From assembly GCA_037389465.1 (NCBI GenBank), contig JAZARR010000167.1:1302001-1366000 (forward strand): 64,000 bases of DNA, written 5' to 3'. Positions 50,128 through 62,502 of the stretch are shown here, in pieces. The notes under the pieces were generated by a model. The model was not told the origin of the DNA, did no database searches, and saw nothing but the letters and a program-made list of their open reading frames with translations. How positions within the stretch are numbered: the stretch's first letter is position 1; every line of letters begins with the position of its first letter. The translations under genes were made by a program, and so were the position numbers. The DNA is from Baylisascaris procyonis. Lineage: Eukaryota > Nematoda > Chromadorea > Rhabditida > Ascarididae.

Positions 50128-52036
50128 TGCTAATTTTATTTTTGTCGTGTTCTTTTTTTGTTAATCGTCATGAATATTTCAATTCTTTGAAGTTGGAACG
50201 CCGAGAAAACGTTTTAGAAAATGAACACAAAGCAAACAATGGAAATAACAAAAGAAAGCAAAAACGATCGGGGTGAACACGCAACAAACATTTCAAGGTT
50301 CAATAGGCAAAAGCAACAATAGTGTGGCAATCAAAACAACTCAACGAAAGTTTAAAAGATGGGATGGGGGAGGGAGAGGGGATGCATGAATGATATGGGC
50401 AGGGAGGAAAAGTTCATAAAATAGACTCTAGGTTTATGGAATAAACTCCACGCTCACAGAACTATGCAGAACATTGTTTGCGATGTAATATCTTTTGACG
50501 AGGTGAAATTGATGCGCACAATGATTACGAAGAGGGTTAGGCTGAAATATTTCAGGCAGCAAAATGTCAAAAAAAAGCCGTAAAAATTTTTCTAAGAGAG
50601 AATCAAATCGGATTCAAGTATGTGCTTGATGATTTAATCTGACTAATATGGATGACAACCTTATGAAAAGCAATACGAATTAACATTGACATTCTCTAAA
50701 ATTATGAGATCAGCAACCGAATTAGGAGACCACACAAGAAGATAATGATATCACAGAATGAATCGACAATGAGTGTTGCACACCAATCGACTCAAGAAAT
50801 TTGCTTCACATGTGCGATGTTCATGTACTATTCACCAACATGACATTTTTGGTGTTAAGTAGGGCGTTTAGCGATATTTAGATCAAGAGTATTGGAGTTT
50901 TTGATTAGATGTTGTGCTGCACTTTTTATTTGGTCCTAAAACGAAGAACTTCTGTAGACAACGGTAGCTTTGGAGCGTTATGCAACAAAAGTGGGAAATG
51001 AAATTTTGAATGAGCGGAAGAAGGGAGTGGAAAAGCATTGAGATAGGTTTCTTATGAGGAATAACTGTGCGAATTTTAAGATTCATGGGGATCTTATAAC
51101 CTACCGTCGAATGTTATAGCACGGATTTCACGAAAACAGTTGGGTTCCATTGCGGTTATTAGTTGCTCCTCCGCGGTTATTTTTCACCACACCGTTACAT
51201 GGATGAACTTCAAAAAATGTTGTCTTGAATTGTTGTGGAAGGTGTTTTATTTCCCGTGGGAAACTTTTCGGGTAACTTTCCAGTTTTGTAGTATTGTTCT
51301 TGCCTTAGTTTATTTTAGCGTTCTCAACTGTTAACTAAAGGGACTCTAATTGACAGTCTTATCGCTGTGCTTTTCTGTAATTGCTTGTTGAGATTTACTG
51401 AATCTATATAGCTTCTTATCCTCACGTTTCATCATCCATCCATCAGGCATTGCGAATTTTTTCGATGTTCTGAACATACAGGTTGACTTTCTTTCTGCTA
51501 GTCCCCACTTTACAAGAGCAGAGCATCAATGCATCAACAATTGTTTTTAGACGTTCCCGTTGCACTGCATAACAAATAGTTGCATAATGATACCACAGCC
51601 CTTTTTGCTTTTCAGTTTTCGCAGTATTTTGAGTGTAGAAATAATCTCCGTTGTGCGAAGTTATGTCCGTGTATCGCGGTTCGCAACTGCGCTACACTTT
51701 ATACCTAAAGGGGAACATTGAACGCATCATTAAGTTGGGAATCGTGGCTTTTCGTCTGACTTTGACCACATTTCCTTGCCACTTCTCTTCCCGAATCTCT
51801 TCAGTCTTTCTTGTAAGGTGTAAAATTTATTGGCTATCTTTAAGGTCATTCAAGGTTGCTTTCGTCAGCTTGTATTTCGTAGTTGAGTAGCGGGACCAGT
51901 TAAATTAATTTCTTCCGTCTTGTAACATATGCCGACGAGATCGCTTTCCTAGGGTTTATTTTTAAGCGGTCTTTCGACTGCTGCGTAAATACATTTGTAG
52001 GCATTCAAAAGCCGAAAGTGCATCTTTAACGGTTTG
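50128..52036. other. Intergenic region upstream of CDC40
   Basis: No recognised gene. The left half (to about 51.1 kb) is A-rich on the + strand and could be 5' flank or leader of the candidate minus-strand gene. The right half is T-rich and is the presumed CDC40 5' flank. A 67-codon minus-strand ORF (51086-50883) has no splice partner. Confidence 0.5.
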
Positions 52037-52044
52037 GTGTTCAG
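52037..52044 (+). promoter_or_regulatory. Splice acceptor directly abutting the CDC40 start codon
   Basis: GGTGTTCAG is immediately followed by ATG at 52045, with an in-frame TAA 18 nt upstream of the ATG. There is no coding upstream exon in frame, so this is best read as a spliced-leader (or 5' UTR intron) acceptor that leaves no native 5' UTR. Confidence 0.6.
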
Positions 52045-55000
52045 ATGGAATTGCTACGAGAATATGCCGCTAGTAGTGATGGAGCTGAATCGGATTCCGA
52101 AGACGAGAAAATGCGAGCGCCAATTGCGTTGGAGTCATGTAAGTCATTGGCCCTCTCGAAGATCGCACTAGATATGGCTCCAGTTGTCGCAACAAGACAC
52201 GACATCGGTGGTCTCGCTTGTGTTGATCCACGAACAAAAGAACTCGACTATAATCCAAAATATGAGGAGCTCTTTCAGCCGATCGTAAGTTGCAGACTTT
52301 CACCTTTACAAACACTTAATGAAATTGGCTGATCTCCTATAGGCAGCTTTAAACTTGTGTTCGAAATGACCAGAATGAGCCCTTTTTCTTTCTTTAGTGT
52401 ATTTTTTTTTGTATCATTCGCAGTAACTCTTTCTTCCGGTGTAGTGAAGTGATCTCAGAATAATTTAGGACATTCTGATATTTCTTCTGACGTATATTGA
52501 AATATTCCTCGTTTAATAGGTTTATTTATAATCTAAGTTTGTAGATTTGCAAATGATATTTCAAATGATTCAAAAAGTTTGGAAATTTCAAACAAAAGAA
52601 AAATCTCTATCGGCCTTGATTTTTTTCATCGATAGACCGGAAATGTTCAGAGGAAGTTAGAGGTTGCGAGACTTGATTTTTACTGGAAAGTTATCGAAAA
52701 TTTCGAGGTGTGTTCTCCACACTTTACAGCACATTCTTATTATTTCATAAAGCATTGTTCCGGATACAATGGTGCCACTGTCCCCGGAATAACGTTTTAC
52801 GAAGTAATGTATTGAGCATTACCGAAATATCTTCATCACCTACTGCCGACTCATTTTTGGATACTGCATTTCTATATGATTTCCTTATTTGGTTTCTCTT
52901 ATGAGGCTGCTAGGGAATGCTCAGAAACGCTTTAACCGCATTGCTTTCCGTAAAACTCACCGTGGTCGATATCAGCCCAATTATATTAGCAAGCAAAAAA
53001 TATTTAACCAGGAATCATTGGAATATCGCAGGTTCGGTTTTGATTTGATTCTTTCTGAATTTATAATGTGATTGAAATTTGTAATCTTTTGCAATCTTCT
53101 GCATAGTTTCACTTCCGTATTGTATGCGTTTGGAATCTGCTTCCGGCCGATATCGTTAATGCATCCATTTTTCAGCTTGTAAAATGCGGCTAATTCGTTT
53201 CAATCTACACACTACCACCAGTCGTATATATTAAATGTTTATTCGTCTGATTTATAGCTTTGCAAATGTTTTGCACTTTGCTGTTCTTGCTGACACGCTT
53301 TTGTATTTTTCCCCACTTTCGGATGTTAAAGTAAATAAAGAAATAAATGCAACCTTTGTGGTACTAATAATCTCAATGTTGAGCATTTTTTAAGGTTAGT
53401 AAATAATGCAGAGGCAAGATTCTTCATTTCTACGAAAACGGGAGCGAAATTCTGCCAGGTGAATACCACAGATGATGTAGAACGGAAGCAGTTTTTTGAT
53501 GAGGGGAGGGGGAAGGGAAAGATTGCAATTTTTGGTAAAGAAAGGTTGTCGAAGCAAAATACTTGCAAGTAATTCAGAGTAATATAGGTGAGGGCCGATG
53601 ATAATGGCCACGTTGTTTTGCTAGTCACAAGCAGTGTTAGGCAGTCTAATAATGTGTTAGAGATGAGAAGGATGGTGCGATGAAGCTCTATGGGAAGCTT
53701 GTTTCCGGTTTGATGTGGAAAGCTTTTTCCCGATTCGCTGCCCACTGTGTTAGAGACGAGAAGGATGGTGCGGTAAGCTTCGGTGTGATACGTCCTGCAC
53801 TGCCGTTCGCAGTAACTATGACATTCACTTTCTCATTCTAGCTTATTTAAGCAATGCGAAAATATGTTTTTCCGTTCTTTTTTTCTTTAATAAACCTTTC
53901 ATTGATCTATCCGAGTAGAGCATTGTGCATCTGCGCATCCCTTTGGTCCTCCCTAAAATCGTGTCATACCGCCTTAATTACGTCATTGTGCAATTTTTAC
54001 TCGCCCCCTATCAGTCATTAATATATTTTTTTCTACCTCCTGAGCTGGTTAAAGTTTAACTGAGTTCCAGGCGGGTCCGAGCAACCCATTCAAATCGGCA
54101 AATCAAAGCGCTTATAAGAATACGCTAACCGGGTACGTGGAACCTGCTCATGTGGATAGTTTCCAATTTGAGCAGCAGATCCGAGCTTTTGATACACTTG
54201 GCTATGCACGCGATCCATCTGCCGATAACAGCAACAAATATGTCGGTGATATCCAAAAGGTTAGTCGATTTTTTCTTCAAGCTGAAGTCAAATTCTCCGT
54301 AGAGATATCTCCGACGATGCGTCATAACTGACCGGAGTCACCATGAGCGTCATGTCCATGGCACCATATTTTTTGCTTTGTTTATTTTAACATTTATTCG
54401 TGGTGAATTACTTAGCTGTTTAGTGATTGAGAATGGGGCGGAGACCGGAGTGAATGTTTGGTTGAAAGGGGTAGATGATTGTCAGCAGTCCAAGTGAAGA
54501 AAATTCTGAATGATTTTTATCTGGACTTGAAGGCAGGCGATTCTAAGCTATGGTAAGATCTCAAGTAAGAGGTTCCGAGTGGCGAATATTTTAACTGTGG
54601 GTTACCGGAGAAAAAGTTGCTTTATCAATTTATGATAGGATGCGAAAATTGTGTGTAAAGTTTTACATATGCAAAAACAAATCAGTATTTGAACTGCGTA
54701 AAGGGAGTGGTGACTATCAAGGTTAACAAGGTTGGAGTTATTTCAGCTTTAGAAAATATGGAGTGGGACTTACAATGTATTGGTTCTACGATGTGTTTGC
54801 GATCGTTCTTCTTCCTTTTGACAGAGAGCTTTGATGAAAAACCTGAGTCATTTTTTTTAATGAGCTAGTTTTTATTTGTTATTATGAGGTGAAAACACTC
54901 GATTGCAGGCGAAGGAAAAACAAGGCGCGAGTTTATTTGAAGGAGAGAAGACGGGTGGCGAAAAACGAAAAAGAGTACGCAATATGGACTCGAGTGACGT

Positions 55001-58000
55001 CAACGGTTATACAGGTATGTTTATATGTTTACACAGGTTGATTGGTATTTCTTATCGACGCCTGGTGCTGTTAGGATGGGAGGACTGATAACTCGTAATG
55101 GGTGCTAAGAGAGGGTTCGTCCTGCGAATCCTCTTCCTCTTCTGTAATGCCACAAATGTTAGGGCCTAATGCACCGTTTACAAACAATACTTTATGCGCA
55201 CAGCTTCCATCTCATCTTTCCTATTTCCGACTCCGCCAACCCCATTATGTTATGTGCGGGCATGTAACAAGAACACGAATCAGTGGCAGTGGACTATAAG
55301 TTGTAACGATTGGGGAAGAGGAGGGCTGAAGGTTTGGATGGCCAGGTTATGCGTCTTCTTGGGAGGCTTATGAGAAATATTGTGAGGTTCAGGATATAGT
55401 GAATCGAAATTGCTCGATTCGTGCTGAATGATAAGAAGCAAATGCGAGTCAGTTATGTAACCGAGTAAACAGTAATGGCTTTGCATTAGGAGCCAGTAGC
55501 AGCCGACTTCTATTTCCCTTCCCTCGCTCAGCTATGTCTGGATGAAAGTCGATGATAGGTATTGAAAGAGGTCATTTTTCTTATAGATGGCCGCTTTACT
55601 GTTTCTTTTTGCACATCCTCACAATATATGATTTATGATGCAGTTCGCTTCGTTTATTGTTTCCTTAGATGTTATTATCAGAAACAAATATGATTTGGTA
55701 GTAGCAGATTATTTATTTGAGGACCGTGGGCTCGATTTGAGAACGAAGAATTAGTGTCGAAACCAGAGGGTGAACTCGCTAAGGAAATGGAAGAAATTGT
55801 ACGCAAACGTCAAAAGAATAGCCGTGCAGGACGTCGAGCTGCCGAGCAACAACAACAGGGCAATTTCGATGAAACGACGACTCTACATCGTTAGATTTTT
55901 TTAGTCACTTCTCTTCAGTCATTTTCCTACAAATGTATGTCTATAATCTATTTCGAGCTATATTTCGATCTCAGAAGCAGTTCGATTGTGGAAGATCGGA
56001 GCAGAGTGCATGAGGCAAATTCTTTCTTATAATTTATTCCCTCTTCATTTTCGGCATTCGAAAGTTTCGCAGCAGTTGCCCTTTTTCTCGTTGGTCCGAA
56101 GCACCTGGTACAAGAGAGTATGAACAGGTGTCTGTTTAGTTTGTGAGTTTGGCACAGCTTTTATTTCAGATGTTTTAAAATGTCTTCTAGGGCAAAGCTA
56201 AGCCGGTTGGTCTTTGAGCAAGGAGAATATAGGAAATGAATAGGAGCGAAGCTTTGATAGAAGATTATTGTATGGGTTGGCCATTGTCAGTCTTGATAAG
56301 ACGGAAGTGACAATGTGGCAGTGCATTGCATTTGCTTAATTTGTTGAAGTTAAATGGGTTGTTTTTGCGATAGCGGCCTTCGAAGTTACAACCGCTGGAA
56401 AGAAAGTATTGAAGAAGCGTTTTTAGTTCTTAGTGGGCAAACTTTCCACTCTAAGTACGTGCCATCCGTTTGTTGTTATTGATAATGCTACGGCGGCTAT
56501 TCTTTTTGTTAGTTATCCAGTTTTGCGTTGTTCACTTTCATGAGTTTCTTTTTATATTCTATTCGTTAGGGATGATTTTCATTAGAATCGTATTTACATA
56601 CGTTTACCTTTAACCAAATGTGTGATAGCACTGCTTGTATATAAAGCACTTTGTTGCTTTTTCCAGATTTGACGATGATTCGGGAACAAGGGGTGGAGGT
56701 CGATTGTAGTATAATTTGAGTTTCCGGTCCCTTAAAACGTACCATTTGCAAATCGCAATGCCTGACAGGGGTAACCATCTTATAGAAATGATCAACGGAA
56801 TAGCCTATTGAATGAATTATTTGTGCTTTTTTTTTCCAGTGAAAGAGCCAGAAGACTATCAAGGACGTTCGTTTATGCATGCGCCGCAGTATATTGGTGT
56901 AAATCTGCGCGAAGAGCATGTACCCGAAAGGTGTTTCATCCCGAAGAAACAGATTCATATTTACAAAGGACACAACAAGGGCATCAATTGTATCAGATGG
57001 TTTCCTAAGAGTGCGCATCTTTTCTTAAGTGCTTCGATGGATAGCAAGGTGATCCTTTTTCATCACTCATTTGATAGAGAAGAGCGGTAAGCCAAGATGT
57101 TTGGGTATCGATTTGCCTTTTGTGGCATAGTTTGGTGGATTATCCGAATCGCGCAGGTTGGTTTCTAAGGTGCTTTTTTTAAATTTGTTAGATCATGTAT
57201 TTGTGTTTGCGCAGGAAAGGAGGCTGGGAGGTGTTTTCTGGTCACTGTTTAGATATTTTGGTGGACATTGTAGCACTTCATTATCTTTCATAAGTTTGTT
57301 GACCAATTTTAAGGGGCTTTGAAGGGGGGGGGGTTAGGTGTAAGGGAATATGGTGTTGTTTATCGCATCTTCTGAGTTGCAGGTGTATTTTCCTTTAAAA
57401 AATTGCAGGTAAAGTTGTGGGAGGTTTATGGTAAAAGAAGTGTCATCCGCACGTACGCAGGCCACAAAATGTCGGTGAAAGATGTAACATTTAATAACGA
57501 TGGGAGTGAATTTCTATCTGCATCATTCGATCGCTTCATTAAGCTTTGGGATACGGAAACAGGTTTGTTTTTTTCCTAATTCTGCATAATTTGAATAACG
57601 CTGAGGTTACTAGGGGATGAAAGTCGTCAATTTCTTCATTATTTTCGGTTGACTAATATACTGTCTAGGGGGCTCTAAAAATTTTATTATTGCTCTAGGT
57701 AACTTCCACGGGTAGCATACTCTTTTTTTTTTAAATTTTTTAAGCGAGTGACAAATTCTTTGATAAATGATAGTTATAATAGAGTTTCCATCATAAGCTT
57801 TAACATTTTAACGTTCACTGATTAGTTTAGAAATCTATTGGGTCATTCATCGGACTTATTATCAACTAAATTTTGCGAAAGGTTACTCAAGTTTCAGGTC
57901 AAGTGAAGCAGAGATTCCATACTGGACATATACCATTTTGCGTGAAATTCAACCCGGATGAAGATAAGCAAAATATGTTCTTATCGGGGATGCAAAACAA

Positions 58001-60597
58001 GAAAATCCTACAGTGGGATACGAGAACCGGCGAAATAATGCAGGTATTTTTGGATATCTTTTGTTAAAATCTTTCCTGGAACTGTTGAAAGGTGTGCATG
58101 TTTTCGCTTCCATCTTCATAAAATGTTAGAATTTGAAGAGTATTCAGAAAGGGCAATAAGAAGAAAATCTCCTTGAAATTTAATGTTAAGCAGCAACAAA
58201 CAATGATTTATAGGAAAGAAGAAGAAGGAGGGAAGAAGAGGGAGTTTATTTTGTTGATTTCCTTGCGTAGTGTTTTTTGAAGAGAGTGGAGAGGGAGTTC
58301 AGATGCAGTCGTGATGTAATTCCCTCATCGATCAGTTTTACTGGAAGAGCGAAGGTAGTAATAATATTTAAGGAATATGATCGGCATTTGGGTATCGTCA
58401 ATTCATTGACATTCTTCGATAAAAATCGACGCTTCTGTTCTACTTCTGACGATAAGTCGATCCGAATTTGGGAATGGTTAGTGGTATTCGCTTTTCTCTC
58501 TTACCTTTTAAAGCTTTGTTTTAGCTCATTTCAAATATCGAATAATGTTTTCTTGCACGGAAGATGTTTGTAATCTTAATAGTCATTTGGTATTTCGGAA
58601 ACTGTTTTCATGTTTAATTTATTTTGTTCAATCAGTGGGAATATTTGCTATTGTTTACCTGCATTTGCTGTTATGGAAGGAGGAAAAGTGAGTGTGAAGC
58701 AGTTGCTGCCATCGTGCCTTTTAGCTCATTCGGAAAGGATGTCGGCTTGCAAAATTTTGGATGTCGTTTAGTTTTTATTCTAAATGTTTATTGTTTCGTT
58801 ATTGTGCAAAGTGGAGAGGCAATAGGAGTATGTTTGAAATTGTATGCTGAGTATTGCAATAAGAATATGTTGTTTATAGGGAAATACCGGTGGATACGAA
58901 GTTGATTCAGAACGCGGGTCTACATTCCATACCGACAATGACTAAATCACCGACTGGTTAGACTCTGATTGCTGTTTTAATGGGATTCACTTTTGGGTGC
59001 TATCTTATTTTTTACAGGTTTTATCCGACTACCTTGATCGTTATGGAGAAACTAAACACTAAATGTAACCCGCGATTTACACTCTTTTTTGCTGTCGTTT
59101 AATCCATGCAGGTTTCATTTATATCAACAGTGATAAGCTTATACAATTCCATAATCGGAGAACGGAAAATAATTGTTCTGAATGAGACTTTCTTCAACTA
59201 TATGTCTCGAACCCATATACTGCGCTTAGGACATTCAAAGGACTGATGCGGGTCGTGGCGTGTAGGTTGGTTGAAAACCCATGCGTTCGGGGCGAAGTTG
59301 ACAACACAGGCAGTTCCAGTGGATCGGTTGAACCAACAATGATCGTACTGTGAAAAACTGTGGATCAGTGATTTGACGTTGATGTTTTCTCAATATATTT
59401 TTCTCTAAATTGTTCACTTTTCTTCACATTTTACCTGGAAGGTGTCAAATGGTGGTGTACGGGAAAACATTGAATTTGCAGAGAAGTGGATAGTGGGTCA
59501 GTCGATGGACAATCGCATTGTTTTGTTCCAATTGATCGATGACAAACTTCGATTTGCAAAGAAGAAAGCCTTCAAGGGTCACAACGTCGCTGGATATGCA
59601 TGCTCAGTCGATTTCTCACCCGACATGAGGTAAAGGTCAATGTTTTTTTATATAGAACAACAAATCAGAGTTGTTTTCAAAGGTTTTCGTTGAGAGTATT
59701 GAGAATGGTGCTTGCTATAGATCAGCTTTGTATTCCCCATAGAGGAGTGTTTCCCTTCTTTGCGGGGAACATAAAGCTGTGTTATGCAGTTATTCGCGCC
59801 TTCTTTTCAAATGAAATGTCGGCAAGAATCATACAGCATTTCTTCTGATCGTTCGCCACCTTTTTCTTTTAGAATTTTTTAAAATTTTTATATGTTTATG
59901 GTTTATTGAATTTGCGTTGAATTGAAATCCCTTAATATTCTTTTCTTTCTTTCATAAGCGTTGCTTTGCTATCATTTTGCGGTTATTTCATTAGTAATCC
60001 CCAATTTGAGTAGACTGTTTAAAGTGAACTTTGCTAATGAGCCTGTTGTGATGCTGGTTGCAGTAGAGCATGACACCCCAGAAGATACTGTTTTTCGGAA
60101 GAAATCATAGAGTACGTCCTTCCGAGGGGGGGGGGGGGAGGGGAAAGGGGGCGCGAGCACACCTAATAAGAGGCACCGCAGTCTAACTGGAAACTGCATT
60201 TAACAGTTATGCTCGTTTGTCTTGAGAACATTGCGATAGGTTATCCTTCACAATTTATTAACTATTCATTGTGAGGTCGTATTATGAGGCCAGGTTACTT
60301 CCGTGTCTGTTGTGAGGATCGTTGTTTAGAGGTACTGTTGAAATAAAGTTGCGGAAGAGTTGTTGAGCACGGATCACGCTTGATTGGATTAGACGTCTGA
60401 TTGCAAAGTTGGTTTTCAGTTTCCTGACGTCGGGTGATGCAGATGGCAAGGTGTTTATATGGGATTGGCGAAATCATAAAATTGTGGCACGTTGGAAGGC
60501 ACACGAAGAATGCGTTATCTCGACGTTATGGCATCCACATGAAACGTCTCGAATGGTGACAGGCAGCTGGGACAGCCTCATTAAAATGTGGGCATGA
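52045..60597 (+). CDS. prp-17: Pre-mRNA splicing factor PRP17/CDC40 (WD40)
   Basis: Complete eleven-exon model: 52045-52284, 54071-54259, 54909-55014, 55722-55889, 56840-57048, 57409-57562, 57898-58043, 58373-58476, 58880-58956, 59482-59629, 60420-60597 (TGA), all phases consistent, 572 aa (human 579). Residues 1-235 are the conserved non-WD region: [50 protein letters not shown], and an acidic/Lys/Gln helix before [19 protein letters not shown] seven-blade WD40 propeller runs from about 270 to 572: [103 protein letters not shown]. The protein joins the catalytic spliceosome in the nucleus for the second splicing step. Intron 1 is longest (1.8 kb). No disabling change was seen. Confidence 0.97.
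53653..53774. repeat. Direct repeat pair in CDC40 intron 1
   Basis: TGTGTTAGAGAYGAGAAGGATGGTGCG occurs at 53653 and again at 53746, 93 nt apart, with one mismatch over about 27 nt. This is a short segmental duplication inside an intron. Confidence 0.75.
57325..57338. repeat. Poly-G run in CDC40 intron 5
   Basis: Homopolymer of about 10 G on the sense strand. Confidence 0.7.
60124..60152. repeat. Poly-G/G-rich tract in CDC40 intron 10
   Basis: A run of about 14 G followed by AGGGGAAAGGGGG on the sense strand; quadruplex-capable in the pre-mRNA. Confidence 0.75.
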
Positions 60598-61690
60598 TGT
60601 CATGTTTGTTTTAATATTGATCGTTCGTTGTTGATATGACCTCATATCCTTCCCTGTTGGTTCCGATTTGAAGGCTGTGGTGAACTGATTTTGATTGTTT
60701 GCTTCATTTAATTTACCTCTTGCGTTTTTATCACCGCCTTTTCGTTGAGAAGTGCGTTTGTCCTTGTTCATTTTGTACTTTCTTCGAGGTGTTGCCTGAT
60801 AATCGCGTTCTCTTTCCCACTTCCCAAGTAAGCCAAAGTGGGGATTGTAGCATATTGGTGGAATTGAAAGTTTCGTTGATGATATTCGTTAATGTACATA
60901 TCTATTGCTGTTGGTTTGCTGTGGTGATATTTACATTTGGATTGTAAATATATCAATGAAAAGAAGCCTTTAAGTTTGAGTTGAGTTGCATTGCCGTTTG
61001 AGACGAATGAGATGTTTTTTAGAAATGTTGCGAACAGCGAGTCACGAAAAATTGTATTTCGAAAGTTTATTTCCGGCGGAAGTTTCCTGAGATAACTGGA
61101 AAATATCGAATTGAATCGGAGGATCGTGATACATCCGCTCATCTATTTCGTTCCTCGTTCTTCATGCAGTTCATTCGTTTCATTCTCATAAATTTTCTTT
61201 AAGAAAGAAAAGAAGTATCCTCTAGAAGAAAGAAGGAACTTTTTCGCTTCATTTTTAGGGAAGATTAACTTTTATTTTCATTACTGGGATGATATTTTTA
61301 GCGATTATTGTAAAAGAGCGGTTTTTCATCGAGACTGCTGATTAGTTTAGTTATGCAAATTAAAGGAAACGTTTCGCGAATGGGTACTGCATTCATAACT
61401 GCAGAATTGTAAAGCATTTGGTGGAACACATCTGGCACTAACAATAGGAGAGAGTTCTATTATTATTGTCGTTTGCGTTGATGCGAGGACATTTCTTTCA
61501 ACGTTCGCATTCTTTCATCGTTCTTCAATGGCCCAGTTGTCTTGTTGCATTGCTTTTATTGCTATTTTTAATCCATTTTTTCAGTGAGCACATTCTGATT
61601 CTATTAAAAATTGATTCATTTCTTATGTTGTTTTACTTTTATACTGAACTGATCGCTTACGTTCAAGCGGTAATGGAAGCTTACTTGTTT

Positions 61691-61750
<60 letters not shown>

Positions 61751-62502
61751 TTCATTTACTTATTTATTTATCTGTTTAATTGATAACTTAATTAGTTTAT
61801 TTATCTATTTATTTATTTATTTATTTGTTTATTTACTAATTAATGTTTTATTCATTCAACGTTTCTATAAGCAAAATGTATGCGTAAGTATATTCAAGAA
61901 ACATAGGATGGTTATAGAGAATTAATAAAGGAAACGAAAAGAATAAAGGAAAAGAAAACGTGAGTGTGACCCGAGAATGCCTTATAGATTGCTGGAAGCA
62001 AATCAAGCGTAAAAGGAAATCATATCGCAGCAGGTATAAAAACTCTTTAGTCTTTATGAGCCGAGCCCACACACAGTCGAATGGATTGTTCGTTGGTTAT
62101 GATGACGAAGAAAATGTGTTCTTTGATACTAATATAAGAGAGAGAGGGATCACATAGGTAACGTTGGTAGGTATGTATTTTAGATGTACCTCATTGTAGA
62201 GTTCAGGTGTTGAACGTAGCGGTACAGGTATCATGATTGAAATGAAAGATCTTTCTTTTGCCTGAGTTGGTGCGGTGATGTATTAGTATAGGTTGCTGAT
62301 GCTATTTTTTAAAAGTTGCTGCTTTGGATCTTGTCATCTTTGACAGATGAAGTATTCGAAAAGAATTGGAAGGTATCTTACAAATTGCATCAGTATGCAC
62401 TGTACGAGAGAAACTTTTTAGAAAAACAATTTCATTTGCTGTATACATTAATCCAATATCAGTTCGTCTCCGTTGAGGCCGTGATTTATAAGAAAATTTC
62501 AG
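60598..62502. other. Intergenic region after CDC40
   Basis: About 1.9 kb without a recognised gene. It contains tetranucleotide (TTTA)n arrays (61690-61840) and T-rich sequence. An exon of the downstream gene may lie near 62344-62370, where TTTGACAG precedes an ATG and an AAG|GTATCT donor follows, but its phase does not join the next exon if that ATG is used. Confidence 0.45.
61690..61840. repeat. (TTTA)n microsatellite, two blocks
   Basis: Tetranucleotide arrays at about 61690-61782 and 61797-61840, separated by a degenerate spacer. No retroelement-like flank was recognised here, unlike the array at 30333-30431. Confidence 0.9.

Noticed and set aside
58277..58372. Upstream extension of CDC40 exon 8 as one longer ORF
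   Set aside because: The TTTAAG acceptor at 58372 restores the expected EYDRHLG sequence directly after MQ, so the upstream part is intron.
61466..61783. 105-codon ORF with a Leu-Phe-Ile-Tyr repeat tail
   Set aside because: The tail is translation of the (TTTA)n array, and no splice context or family resemblance supports the rest.
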